Notes under the pieces: generated by a model
Databases searched by the model: none
Seen by the model: the letters and a program-made list of their open reading frames with translations, nothing else
Told to the model about the DNA's origin: nothing
Assembly: GCA_903921965.1 (NCBI GenBank)
Contig: CAIXSE010000922.1
Coordinates: forward strand, 1 to 6,601
Reading direction: 5' to 3'
Origin: an uncultured Thermoleophilia bacterium
GTDB taxonomy: Bacteria > Actinomycetota > Thermoleophilia > UBA2241
DNA: 6,601 nt
Translations under genes and position numbers: made by a program
Part shown: piece after piece, positions 1-5,436 of the stretch
How the letters are laid out: every line of letters starts with the position of its first letter
Position numbering within the stretch: the stretch's first letter is position 1

Positions 1-259
1 GCACCTCGAGGCTGGGCATCGACACGTTGCCGCTGGTCCACGCGATGGCCTCGTGCAACTCCAGGTCGTCGGCGTGGCGCTTCGCCTCTTCGACGGTGTC
101 GAACTCGAGCACGACGCGGACGTTGTCGGGATCGCCGACGACCCTGTGGACGCGCGCACCCCTGGAGCCGGGGAGCCGGCGGCGCTCCTGGTCGTCGGGG
201 AAGACTTCCGCGAACGTCCCGTGATCGCCGACGACGTGGTTGACGATGAGCGGCGCCAC
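1..259 (-). CDS. Small ABM-like (dimeric alpha/beta barrel) protein, 3' end outside the window
   Basis: Reading the minus strand from a GTG at 259 gives 86 residues with no stop before the window edge. The protein begins VAPLIVNHVVGDHGTF and contains VRVVLEFDTVEEAKRHADD and a later HEAIAWTSGN. This pattern (short beta strand, charged helix, R-x-F/V-beta turn, a D-x-V-EEA-xxFAxD helix, then an E-A-ME/W-like segment) is typical of roughly 95-100-residue ferredoxin-fold proteins of the antibiotic-biosynthesis-monooxygenase/cyclase-like group, so probably only the last ten or so residues are missing. The start is supported by a purine-rich GGAAG (271-267 on the minus strand) 7 bases upstream and by the match of the first residues to the usual beginning of the family. 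No catalytic function can be assigned; many relatives are uncharacterised. It is divergent from the mob/mod genes and may be unrelated to them. Fold fairly sure, function unknown. Confidence 0.72.
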   Translation of the reverse strand, partial: MAPLIVNHVVGDHGTFAEVFPDDQERRRLPGSRGARVHRVVGDPDNVRVVLEFDTVEEAKRHADDLELHEAIAWTSGNVSMPSLEV

Positions 260-370
260 GATGCCTCTTCCGTCGCTCCGCGCCCTGCCCGCATCATGCG
301 GCACGCGTGTCCGCGCGGGCGCCCGCGACCCGAGGTGCGGGACACGGCCGGCGGCGCCGCGCCCGGGGCA

Positions 371-381
371 TAGGCTAGACT
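371..381. promoter_or_regulatory. Overlapping -10 elements, leaderless promoter of the mobAB fusion, possibly bidirectional
   Basis: The plus strand reads TAGGCTAGACT. TAGACT (376-381) ends 8 bases before the GTG at 390, the spacing expected for an actinobacterial leaderless transcript that begins at or next to the start codon; no Shine-Dalgarno sequence precedes this GTG. TAGGCTA (371-377) has the symmetric form TANNNTA, so it also offers a -10 (TAGCCT, 377-372) to the minus strand, upstream of the divergent gene starting at 259. No convincing -35 is seen. The same TAGACT hexamer precedes the HEPN gene (5403-5408). Confidence 0.5.
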
Positions 382-389
382 GCGGGACC

Positions 390-1526
390 GTGGGCCAGAC
401 GGGAGACATCGACACCTGCGGCATCCGCGTCGCCGCCCTGCTCGCCGGCGGCGAGGCGCGCCGCATGGGCCACGACAAGCGCAGCCTCAGCCTGGGCGGG
501 GAGACGCTGCTGCAGCGCAACCTGCGGTTCCTGCTCGGCATCTTCCCCGTCGTGGCGCTGTCGGTCCGCGACGCGGCCCAGGCGCCGGCGGACCTCCCGG
601 CGGGCGTCGAGGTCGTGCCCGACGTCGTCACCGGCTCGCCCCTGGCCGGCATCGCCTCCGTGCTCGAGCGGTACGGCGAGCCGTTCTTCGCACTGGCCAC
701 CGACGTGGTGTTCCCGCAGGCGGACGCGGTGGCGCGCGTACTGCGCGAGTCCGCTGGGGTCGACGTCGCGACGCCGGTGGTCGGCGACCACTGGGAGCCG
801 CTGCACGCGGTGTACGGCCCCGGATGCCTGCCGCACATCGAGGCACTGCTCGCGGCAGGAGCGCACAGCATCCTCGACCTGTTCCCGCTGGTGCGGGTGC
901 GCCGGATCCCGTTCGCCGACCCGGCGCCGTTCTTCAACGTCAACACGCCGGGCGAGTGGGCCCACGCGCGGCGCCTCGCCGGCGAGGCGCCGGACCGGGC
1001 CGCCGCACCCGGCGAGGGCACCTCCGGGCCGCTCGTGCTCGGCGTCGTCGGACGCTCCGGCAGCGGCAAGACGACGCTCATCGAGCGGCTCATCCCCGAG
1101 TTCACGCGGCGCGGCCTCAGCGTGGCCGCGGTCAAGCGCGTGGCGCGCTTCGACATCGACACGCCCGGCAAGGGCTCGTGGCGCCACAGCCACGCCGGCG
1201 CGCAGGCCTACGCCGTGGGCTCGGCCTCGCAGTTCGCCTTCGTCAGCGACCTGCCCGGCGAGCCCAGCCTGCAGACGATCGTCGACCGCTTCTTCGGCGG
1301 CTACGACGTCGTCGTCTGCGAAGGCTACCGCCACGAGACGCCGTGGGTCGTCGAGGTCTTCACGCCCGGCGAGGGCCGCGAGGCGCCACTGCTCGACGCC
1401 CGCGTCACGCTCGCGCTCGTGACCGACGAGGACCTGCCTCACCCCCACCGCTTCGCACGCGACGACGCGCCGGCGCTGGCCGCGTACATCGGCCGGCGCT
1501 TCGCCCTTCGCGGCTTCGGCGGCTGA
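390..1526 (+). CDS. mobAB: MobA-MobB fusion: molybdenum cofactor guanylyltransferase with C-terminal GTP-binding MobB domain
   Basis: 378 residues from GTG 390. The N-terminal half (about residues 12-197) is MobA, which transfers GMP from GTP to Mo-molybdopterin to make MGD in the cytoplasm. Visible motifs are the nucleotide loop LAGGEARRMGHDK (18-30), GSPLAGI (82-88), the metal-binding Asp in ALATDVVFP (101-109, where many MobA have CDxP), EPLHAVY (136-142) and FFNVNTPGEW (181-190). A short Ala/Pro/Gly linker (about 198-213) leads to MobB (214-378): Walker A GRSGSGKTT (221-229), the IDTPGKGSWRH segment (256-266), CEGYR (310-314) and LVTDEDLPH (343-351). The segment that in canonical MobB reads VKHDAHxFxID is VKRVARFDID here, so the His-Asp-x-His residues are lost. 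The GTG start fits MobA, whose first strand begins within about 13 residues; reading further upstream would run into the divergent promoter. It is followed by a GC hairpin and the modABC unit. MobA and MobB fusions are known in other bacteria. Function confident; activity of the altered MobB half is uncertain. Confidence 0.92.
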   Translation: MGQTGDIDTCGIRVAALLAGGEARRMGHDKRSLSLGGETLLQRNLRFLLGIFPVVALSVRDAAQAPADLPAGVEVVPDVVTGSPLAGIASVLERYGEPFFALATDVVFPQADAVARVLRESAGVDVATPVVGDHWEPLHAVYGPGCLPHIEALLAAGAHSILDLFPLVRVRRIPFADPAPFFNVNTPGEWAHARRLAGEAPDRAAAPGEGTSGPLVLGVVGRSGSGKTTLIERLIPEFTRRGLSVAAVKRVARFDIDTPGKGSWRHSHAGAQAYAVGSASQFAFVSDLPGEPSLQTIVDRFFGGYDVVVCEGYRHETPWVVEVFTPGEGREAPLLDARVTLALVTDEDLPHPHRFARDDAPALAAYIGRRFALRGFGG

Positions 1527-1566
1527 CAGCCCGCGCCGGGGCGCCCGGGCGGCGCGCCGGCGGCTG
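1527..1566 (+). terminator. GC-rich hairpin after mobAB, possible terminator
   Basis: Immediately after the stop codon, CAGCC-CGCGCCG (1527-1538) can pair with CGGCGCG (1550-1556) and GGCTG (1562-1566), giving up to 12 base pairs with a 5-base bulge (1557-1561) and an 11-base loop. There is no T-run afterwards, as is common in GC-rich actinobacteria, so termination is inferred from position and stem strength only. It separates mobAB from the modABC leader. Confidence 0.35.
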
Positions 1567-1588
1567 GCGCACCCTCCGGGCCCCGTGC

Positions 1589-1594
1589 TACCCT
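1589..1594 (+). promoter_or_regulatory. Candidate -10 of the modABC promoter
   Basis: TACCCT fits the TANNNT -10 pattern of the other promoters in this window and would place the transcript start near 1601-1603, just before the 5' side of the riboswitch. No good -35 is visible at the expected distance. An alternative 7-pair P1 using 1593-1599 with 1743-1749 would need an earlier start, so this assignment is tentative. Confidence 0.3.
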
Positions 1595-1605
1595 CTTGCC
1601 CGTCC

Positions 1606-1744
1606 GACTCCAAGCCCGTCGTCCTACGGCAGCGCCACTGCTACGGATGCCGGGCCGTACCACGGAAAGACCGTGGGGCGGCGAGCGCTCGCCGTCGTGG
1701 GCCGGGGTGGAAACACCCCGACCTCCCCGTGCTTGGAAAGGAGC
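1606..1744 (+). promoter_or_regulatory. Moco riboswitch (Moco RNA motif) in the modABC leader
   Basis: The leader resembles the molybdenum-cofactor riboswitch known upstream of E. coli moaA, compared from memory. Matching landmarks in order are CTACGG (1641-1646) pairing with GGCCGTA (1653-1659), a hairpin CCACGG-AAAGA-CCGTGG (1660-1665/1671-1676), a stem GGGGTG-GAAA-CACCCC with a GNRA tetraloop (1704-1719), then CCTCCCCGT (1722-1730) and TTGGAAAGGAG (1733-1743), the counterpart of the conserved CCTCCCGT...TGGAAAGG. Long-range pairing is also present: ACGGC and AGCGC (1626-1635) with GCGCT and GCCGT (1685-1695) around one bulged C, and GCCC (1614-1617) with GGGC (1699-1702). P1 can form between CTCC (1608-1611) and GGAG (1740-1743). 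That GGAG is also the modA Shine-Dalgarno core, 8 bases before the ATG, so ligand binding should hide the ribosome site and repress modABC when Moco is plentiful. Known Moco riboswitches include examples upstream of molybdate transporter genes. Boundaries are approximate and pairings were found by eye. Confidence 0.88.
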
Positions 1745-1751
1745 AAGGGAC

Positions 1752-2603
1752 ATGGCTCGACGCTCGACCCCGCCGGGTCGGGCCGCCGGAGCCGGGCCGC
1801 CGCGGGCGGCCGGACCGGCGGTCACCGCAGCCTCCGCACGGCGGCTCGTACGCGCTCTCTCGCTGGCGGCACTCCTCGCCGTGCTCGCCGCCGGCCTGCT
1901 GGCCACCGCCTGCGGCGGCTCGTCCGCCGGCGACGCCGCGACGCTGCACGTCCTCGGGGCCTCGTCGCTGAGCGAGGCCTTCACCGAGATCGGCGCCGCC
2001 TTCGAGCAAGCGCACCCCGGTGTCGAGGTCGTCTTCGACTTCGCCGGGAGCCAGGACCTCGTCGCGCAGGTCGGCCAGGGCGCGCCCGCCGACGTGATCG
2101 CCACGGCCGACGCGGCCAGCATGGACAAGCTGGCAGGGCAGACGGCCGCCTCTCAGGTCTTCGCCACGAACGGGCTGGCGATCGCCGTGGCCCCGGGCAA
2201 CCCCCCCGGTGTCACCGGCCTCGCCTCCCTCGCCGACCCCGGACTCAAGGTCGTCCTCGCCGCGCCCGAGGTCCCCGCCGGCACGTACACGCAGGAGGTC
2301 CTCACGCGTGCGGGCGTGTCTGTGAAGCCGGTGTCGCTCGAGGCGAGCGTGAAGGGGGTGGTCGCGAAGGTGGCCCTCGGCGAGGCCGACGCCGGCATCG
2401 TGTACGCGAGCGACGTGACGGCCGCCGGCGGCGACATCGACGGCGTGACCATCCCGACCGGGCAGAACGTCACGGCCACGTACCCGATCGCGCGCCTGAA
2501 GGAGGCCGACTCGACGTTCATGGCCGACCAGTTCGTCGAGTACGTGCTGTCGGATGCGGGGCAGCAGACGCTGCGCGACTTCGGCTTCGGAGCGGCGCCG
2601 TGA
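1752..2603 (+). CDS. modA: ModA, molybdate-binding lipoprotein of the ABC transporter
   Basis: 283 residues. The ATG lies 8 bases after AAAGGAG (1737-1743), which is part of the riboswitch. A long basic, Pro/Ala-rich N-terminus (1-35) precedes a hydrophobic helix (about 36-51) and a lipobox ending at Cys54 (LLATAC-GGSS), so the mature protein is probably lipid-anchored outside the cytoplasmic membrane. The rest is a type II periplasmic-binding fold: LHVLGASSLSEAF near residues 64-76 (anion-binding Ser pair), FAGSQDL (second Ser), ADVIATAD, VPAGTYTQEVL (E. coli ModA has a similar VPAG-Y segment) and GEADAGIVYASDV with the conserved Tyr. These match ModA rather than the TupA or WtpA tungstate-binding families, although ModA-type proteins can also bind tungstate. 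It captures molybdate and passes it to ModB. It is the first gene of modABC, 22 bases before modB. Confidence 0.94.
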   Translation: MARRSTPPGRAAGAGPPRAAGPAVTAASARRLVRALSLAALLAVLAAGLLATACGGSSAGDAATLHVLGASSLSEAFTEIGAAFEQAHPGVEVVFDFAGSQDLVAQVGQGAPADVIATADAASMDKLAGQTAASQVFATNGLAIAVAPGNPPGVTGLASLADPGLKVVLAAPEVPAGTYTQEVLTRAGVSVKPVSLEASVKGVVAKVALGEADAGIVYASDVTAAGGDIDGVTIPTGQNVTATYPIARLKEADSTFMADQFVEYVLSDAGQQTLRDFGFGAAP

Positions 2604-2625
2604 CGGGCGCCGGCCGCCACTCACC

Positions 2626-3561
2626 GTGAACGATCCCGACGACGTCCTCGCGGCCGGCGGCACCAGGCCGGGCGCGGCGCCGAACCTGGCCGTCGTGGCC
2701 GGCGACGCCCTGGCGCCGGCCGACGCCCTGGCGCCGGGGACGCGAGGCCGGCGGCGCGGCGTGGACGCGCCGGTCCGCCGTGGGGGCGGCGCCCCCTTCG
2801 GCTTCGTCCCGCTCGCCGTGCTCGCCGTCGTCTTCCTCGCGCTACCGCTGGCGGCCCTCGTCATCCGCGCCCCGTGGACCCACCTGCTCTCAGACCTCGC
2901 CGCCCCGGGCGTGCTCACCGCGTTGCGGCTGTCGCTCGTGTGCTCCCTCGGGGCGCTCGCCGTCTCGCTGGTCCTCGGCGTCCCGCTGGCCTGGCTGCTC
3001 GCGCGCACGCGGTTCCGCGGCCGCAACCTCGTGCGCGCGGTCGTGCTGCTGCCCATGGTTCTCCCGCCGGTCGTCGGCGGGGTCGCGCTGCTGCTCGCGT
3101 TCGGGCGCAAGGGCGTGGCCGGGCAGGTGTTCGACCAGGCCTTCGGCCTCACGCTGCCGTTCACCACCCTGGGCGCGATCGTGGCCGAGGCGTTCGTCGC
3201 CATGCCCTTCGTGATCATCACCGTCGAGGCCGGCATCCGCGCCATGGACCGCCGCTACGAGGACGCGGCGGCCACGCTGGGCGCCGGCCGCTGGACGGTC
3301 TTCCGGCGCGTGACCCTTCCGCTCATCGCGCCGGCCCTCGGCGCCGGCGCAGCCCTCGGCTGGGCGCGCGCGCTGGGCGAGTTCGGCGCCACCATCACCT
3401 TCGCCGGCAACCTGCCGGGGAGCACACAGACCATGCCCCTCGCCGTCTACCTCGCGCTGCAGAACGACCCCGACTCGGCCATCGCCCTGAGCCTCGTCAT
3501 GCTGGCGATCTGCCTCACGGTGCTCGTGGCGCTGCGCGGCCGCTGGTTCCCCAGCCGGTGA
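2626..3561 (+). CDS. modB: ModB, molybdate ABC transporter permease with an N-terminal extension
   Basis: 311 residues if translation starts at GTG 2626, 22 bases after modA. The core is a BPD-type permease with about six membrane segments (about 58-80, 97-127, 135-159, 182-204, 235-256 and 286-304) and the cytoplasmic EAA loop EDAAATLGAGRW...RVTLPLI (212-234) that docks onto ModC. LLPMVLPPVVGG (141-152) and GEFGATITFAGN (251-262) are typical of ModB. ModB is usually about 220-270 residues; the extra part here is a 50-residue, low-complexity, Ala/Pro/Gly/Asp-rich N-terminus. An in-frame GTG at 2761 would give 266 residues starting VDAPVRRGGG just before the first membrane helix and fits family length better. 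Neither GTG has a strong Shine-Dalgarno sequence, so the start is uncertain; translation may be coupled to modA. Together with ModA and ModC it forms the molybdate importer. Confidence 0.93.
   Translation: MNDPDDVLAAGGTRPGAAPNLAVVAGDALAPADALAPGTRGRRRGVDAPVRRGGGAPFGFVPLAVLAVVFLALPLAALVIRAPWTHLLSDLAAPGVLTALRLSLVCSLGALAVSLVLGVPLAWLLARTRFRGRNLVRAVVLLPMVLPPVVGGVALLLAFGRKGVAGQVFDQAFGLTLPFTTLGAIVAEAFVAMPFVIITVEAGIRAMDRRYEDAAATLGAGRWTVFRRVTLPLIAPALGAGAALGWARALGEFGATITFAGNLPGSTQTMPLAVYLALQNDPDSAIALSLVMLAICLTVLVALRGRWFPSR
2704..2736 (+). repeat. Tandem 15-bp repeat in the 5' part of modB
   Basis: The 15-mer GACGCCCTGGCGCCG occurs at 2704-2718 and again at 2722-2736, an 18-base period that keeps frame and encodes DALAPA-DALAPG. 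It lies in the low-complexity extension before the first membrane helix of ModB, or in untranslated sequence if the GTG at 2761 is the true start. Confidence 0.8.
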
Positions 3562-3568
3562 GACGGGA

Positions 3569-4657
3569 ATGCGGACACCGGAGCGCGGGGGCACGCGTGT
3601 GAGCCTCGAGGCGGCCGTCGCGCTGCGCAAAGGCGAACTCGAGCTCGACGTGAGCCTGTCGGTGGAGGGCGGGACCGTGGCCGCCTTGCTGGGCCCCAAC
3701 GCGGCCGGCAAGACGACGCTGCTGCGGGCGCTCGCCGGCCTGATCCCGCTGGAGGCCGGCCGGGTCGTCCTGGACGGAAGCGTGCTCGACGACCCGGCCG
3801 CCGGCGTCCACGTGCCGACCGAGCGCCGCCCGATCGGCGTCGTGTTCCAGGACTACCTGCTCTTCCCGCACCTCACGGTGCTCGAGAATGTGGCGTTCGG
3901 CCTGCGGTCGCGGGGCGCGGGCCGCTCCGCCGCGCGCGCCGCCGCGCAGGACTGGCTGGAGCGCGTCGGCCTGGAGAAGTGCGCGTCCGCCAGGCCGCGG
4001 GCCCTCTCGGGCGGCCAGGCGCAGCGCGCCGCCCTGGCGCGGGCCCTGGCCACCGATCCGCGGCTCCTGCTGCTCGACGAGCCGCTGGCCGCGATGGACG
4101 CCGGCGCCCGCGCCGACCTGCGCCGGGCGCTCTCGCGCCACCTCGCGGCCTACGAGGGCACCTGCCTCGTCATCACGCACGACCCGATCGAGGCGATGAC
4201 GCTCGCCGACCGGCTGGTCGTGCTGGAGGGCGGGCGCGTCGTGCAGACCGGCACGCCGGAGGAGCTCTCGTCCCACCCGCGTTCCCGCTACGCGGCCGAG
4301 CTCCTCGGGCTGAACCTGTACCGCGGCCGCGCCGACGACCGCGCGGTGGTGCTCCCCTCCGGCCACCGCCTCGTCGCCGCCGACCCGCTCCCGCTCAGCG
4401 GCGACGTGTTCGCCGTGATCCCGCCGCGCGCCGTGGCCCTGCACCGCACGCTGCCCGAGGGCTCGCCGCGCAACGTCTGGAAGGGTGTCGTCGAAGACCT
4501 CGACGTGGTCGGCAACCACGTGCGCGCGCACGTGAGCGGCGAACTGCCCGTCATCGCCGAGGTCACCCACGGCGCGGTGGCCTCCATGCACCTCGACGAC
4601 GGCGGCCCCGTGTTCGTCTCAGTCAAGGCGGTCGAGGTCGAGGTCTACGAGGCGTGA
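3569..4657 (+). CDS. modC: ModC, molybdate ABC transporter ATPase with C-terminal TOBE/Mop-like domain
   Basis: 362 residues from ATG 3569, 7 bases after the modB stop. The ATPase domain shows Walker A GPNAAGKTT (42-50), Q-loop Gln94 (VVFQDYLLFPHLTV), signature LSGGQAQRAALARAL (147-160), Walker B LLLLDEP (166-172) and the switch His204 (VITHDP). After about residue 245 a C-terminal region with GVVEDLDVVGNHVRAHVSG (306-324) and a final strand VSVKAVEVEVYEA is a TOBE-type domain, as in ModC proteins whose Mop-like domain binds oxyanion or contributes to regulation. The length is normal for the family. The ATP-hydrolysing dimer drives uptake through ModB at the inner face of the membrane. An alternative start is GTG 3599 (VSLEAAVALRKG), where homology normally begins; it is preceded by a GGGGG run, while ATG 3569 has GGTGAG (3557-3562) 6 bases upstream. 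Last gene of the modABC unit. Confidence 0.95.
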   Translation: MRTPERGGTRVSLEAAVALRKGELELDVSLSVEGGTVAALLGPNAAGKTTLLRALAGLIPLEAGRVVLDGSVLDDPAAGVHVPTERRPIGVVFQDYLLFPHLTVLENVAFGLRSRGAGRSAARAAAQDWLERVGLEKCASARPRALSGGQAQRAALARALATDPRLLLLDEPLAAMDAGARADLRRALSRHLAAYEGTCLVITHDPIEAMTLADRLVVLEGGRVVQTGTPEELSSHPRSRYAAELLGLNLYRGRADDRAVVLPSGHRLVAADPLPLSGDVFAVIPPRAVALHRTLPEGSPRNVWKGVVEDLDVVGNHVRAHVSGELPVIAEVTHGAVASMHLDDGGPVFVSVKAVEVEVYEA

Positions 4658-4688
4658 GAGCGGGGGCGCCCCGCGCGCGCCGCCGAGA

Positions 4689-4705
4689 GACGCCGGCCCG
4701 GCGTC
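4689..4705 (+). terminator. Hairpin after modC, possible terminator
   Basis: GACGCC (4689-4694) pairs with GGCGTC (4700-4705) around a 5-base GC loop, 31 bases after the modC stop. A smaller palindrome GGGGCGCCCC lies at 4663-4672. There is no T-run. It lies between the modC stop and the separate mobB promoter, so it may end the modABC transcript. Confidence 0.35.
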
Positions 4706-4733
4706 CACGCGCGCGCCTCCGCGCCACCCGGGT

Positions 4734-4762
4734 TTCACTCCCCCGCCCCCGTCGCGTAGCAT
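4734..4762 (+). promoter_or_regulatory. Leaderless promoter of stand-alone mobB
   Basis: TTCACT (4734-4739, 4 of 6 matches to TTGACA), a 17-base spacer and TAGCAT (4757-4762) form a sigma-70-type promoter. The -10 ends 7 bases before the ATG at 4770, and there is no Shine-Dalgarno sequence, so transcription probably begins at the A of the start codon. mobB would therefore be transcribed independently of the riboswitch-controlled modABC unit. Confidence 0.55.
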
Positions 4763-4769
4763 CACGCCC

Positions 4770-5288
4770 ATGACTGACGCACCGCAGCAGCCGGCCCTCG
4801 TGGCCGTCGTCGGCAAGAGCGACTCGGGCAAGACCACGCTCATCGAGAAGGTCGTGCCCGAGCTCGTGAAGCTCGGCCTGCGCGTCGGCACCGTGAAGCA
4901 CGACGCGCACAGCTTCGAGATCGACCACCCCGGCAAAGACTCCTGGCGGCACGGCCAGGCCGGGGCCCGCGCCTACGCCATCTCCTCGCCCGAGCGCCTC
5001 GCCTTCATCACGAAGCTCGACGGAGAGCTCGAGCTGCCCGAGATCGTGAAGACGTACTTCACCGGCTTCGACATCGTCGTGGCCGAAGGTTACAAGCGCA
5101 CGGCGCCGTACCGCGTGGAACTGTTCCGCCTCGGCGCCGGCCACGCCGAGCCGCTGTGCGCCCCCGGCGAGGCCATCGCGCTCGTCACCGACGCGGACCT
5201 CGCTCACGAGCACCGCTTCGGCCTCGAAGACGGCGCCGGCCTGGCGGCGTTCCTCGAGGCCCGCCTCGACGCCCTGCGCGCGTACTGA
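4770..5288 (+). CDS. mobB: MobB, molybdopterin-guanine dinucleotide biosynthesis GTP-binding adapter (stand-alone copy)
   Basis: 172 residues, the usual MobB length. It has Walker A GKSDSGKTT (15-23), the canonical VKHDAHSFEIDHPGKDSWRH (42-61), AGARAYAISSPERLAFI (64-80), a VVAEGYKR segment (103-110) and LVTDADLAHEHRF (138-150). MobB is a cytoplasmic P-loop GTPase of the SIMIBI type that assists MobA in MGD formation or hands cofactor to target enzymes; it is not strictly essential where tested in E. coli. Unlike the MobB half of the upstream fusion, this copy keeps the His-Asp-x-His residues. It has its own leaderless promoter and is followed by a spacer with inverted repeats before the HEPN gene. 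Confidence in the family is very high; its precise role beside the fused MobB is unknown. Confidence 0.94.
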   Translation: MTDAPQQPALVAVVGKSDSGKTTLIEKVVPELVKLGLRVGTVKHDAHSFEIDHPGKDSWRHGQAGARAYAISSPERLAFITKLDGELELPEIVKTYFTGFDIVVAEGYKRTAPYRVELFRLGAGHAEPLCAPGEAIALVTDADLAHEHRFGLEDGAGLAAFLEARLDALRAY

Positions 5289-5323
5289 CGTCCGCGGCGC
5301 CCGCACGCGGGCCTCGCCGCACG

Positions 5324-5357
5324 CCCGGCGGTCCACATCACCCAGTCCTCCGCCGGG
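5324..5357. repeat. Inverted repeat downstream of mobB
   Basis: CCCGGCGG (5324-5331) and CCGCCGGG (5350-5357) are perfect 8-bp arms separated by 18 bases. A second small hairpin, GCCCG-CACG-CGGGC, lies at 5299-5312. Both are in the 148-base gap between mobB and the HEPN gene. They could terminate mobB transcription, or the larger repeat could be a binding site upstream of the HEPN promoter; the sequence does not decide. Confidence 0.4.
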
Positions 5358-5402
5358 ATCTCGGCCCGGCCACGCACACGGCTCGGCCGACGACACCGGC
5401 GA

Positions 5403-5430
5403 TAGACTCCGGTGGTCACGACGAGCGGAG
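5403..5430 (+). promoter_or_regulatory. Promoter -10 and ribosome site of the HEPN/MNT pair
   Basis: TAGACT (5403-5408), the same hexamer as at 376-381, would start transcription near 5415 and give a leader of about 22 bases. GGAG (5427-5430) lies 6 bases before the ATG at 5437. No clear -35 is seen. The module therefore appears to have its own promoter. Confidence 0.45.
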
Positions 5431-5436
5431 CAGCCG

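Noticed and set aside
375..1613. A 412-codon minus-strand open frame opposite mobAB
   Set aside because: The product is low-complexity Arg/Ala/Glu/His-rich and mirrors the codon bias of mobAB. No family features or ribosome site.
1680..1693. GGCGAGCGCTCGCC, a perfect palindrome read as an independent hairpin or operator
   Set aside because: The same bases form the 3' side of a 10-pair long-range stem with 1626-1635, which fits the Moco riboswitch layout better. The local hairpin may still be an alternative fold.
1596..1751. An upstream TTG start for modA adding 52 residues
   Set aside because: This segment is the riboswitch. The ATG at 1752 has the ribosome site and leads into a normal lipoprotein signal.
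824..2629. A 601-codon plus-strand open frame crossing mobAB, the modA leader and modA
   Set aside because: It is an Arg/Pro/Ala-rich translation without any domain motif. It lies in another frame of two clear genes and a structured leader, as expected by chance in DNA this GC-rich.
1641..3245. A 534-codon minus-strand open frame opposite modA and modB
   Set aside because: Shadow frame of two well-supported genes. Arg/Gly/Ser-rich with no recognisable motif.
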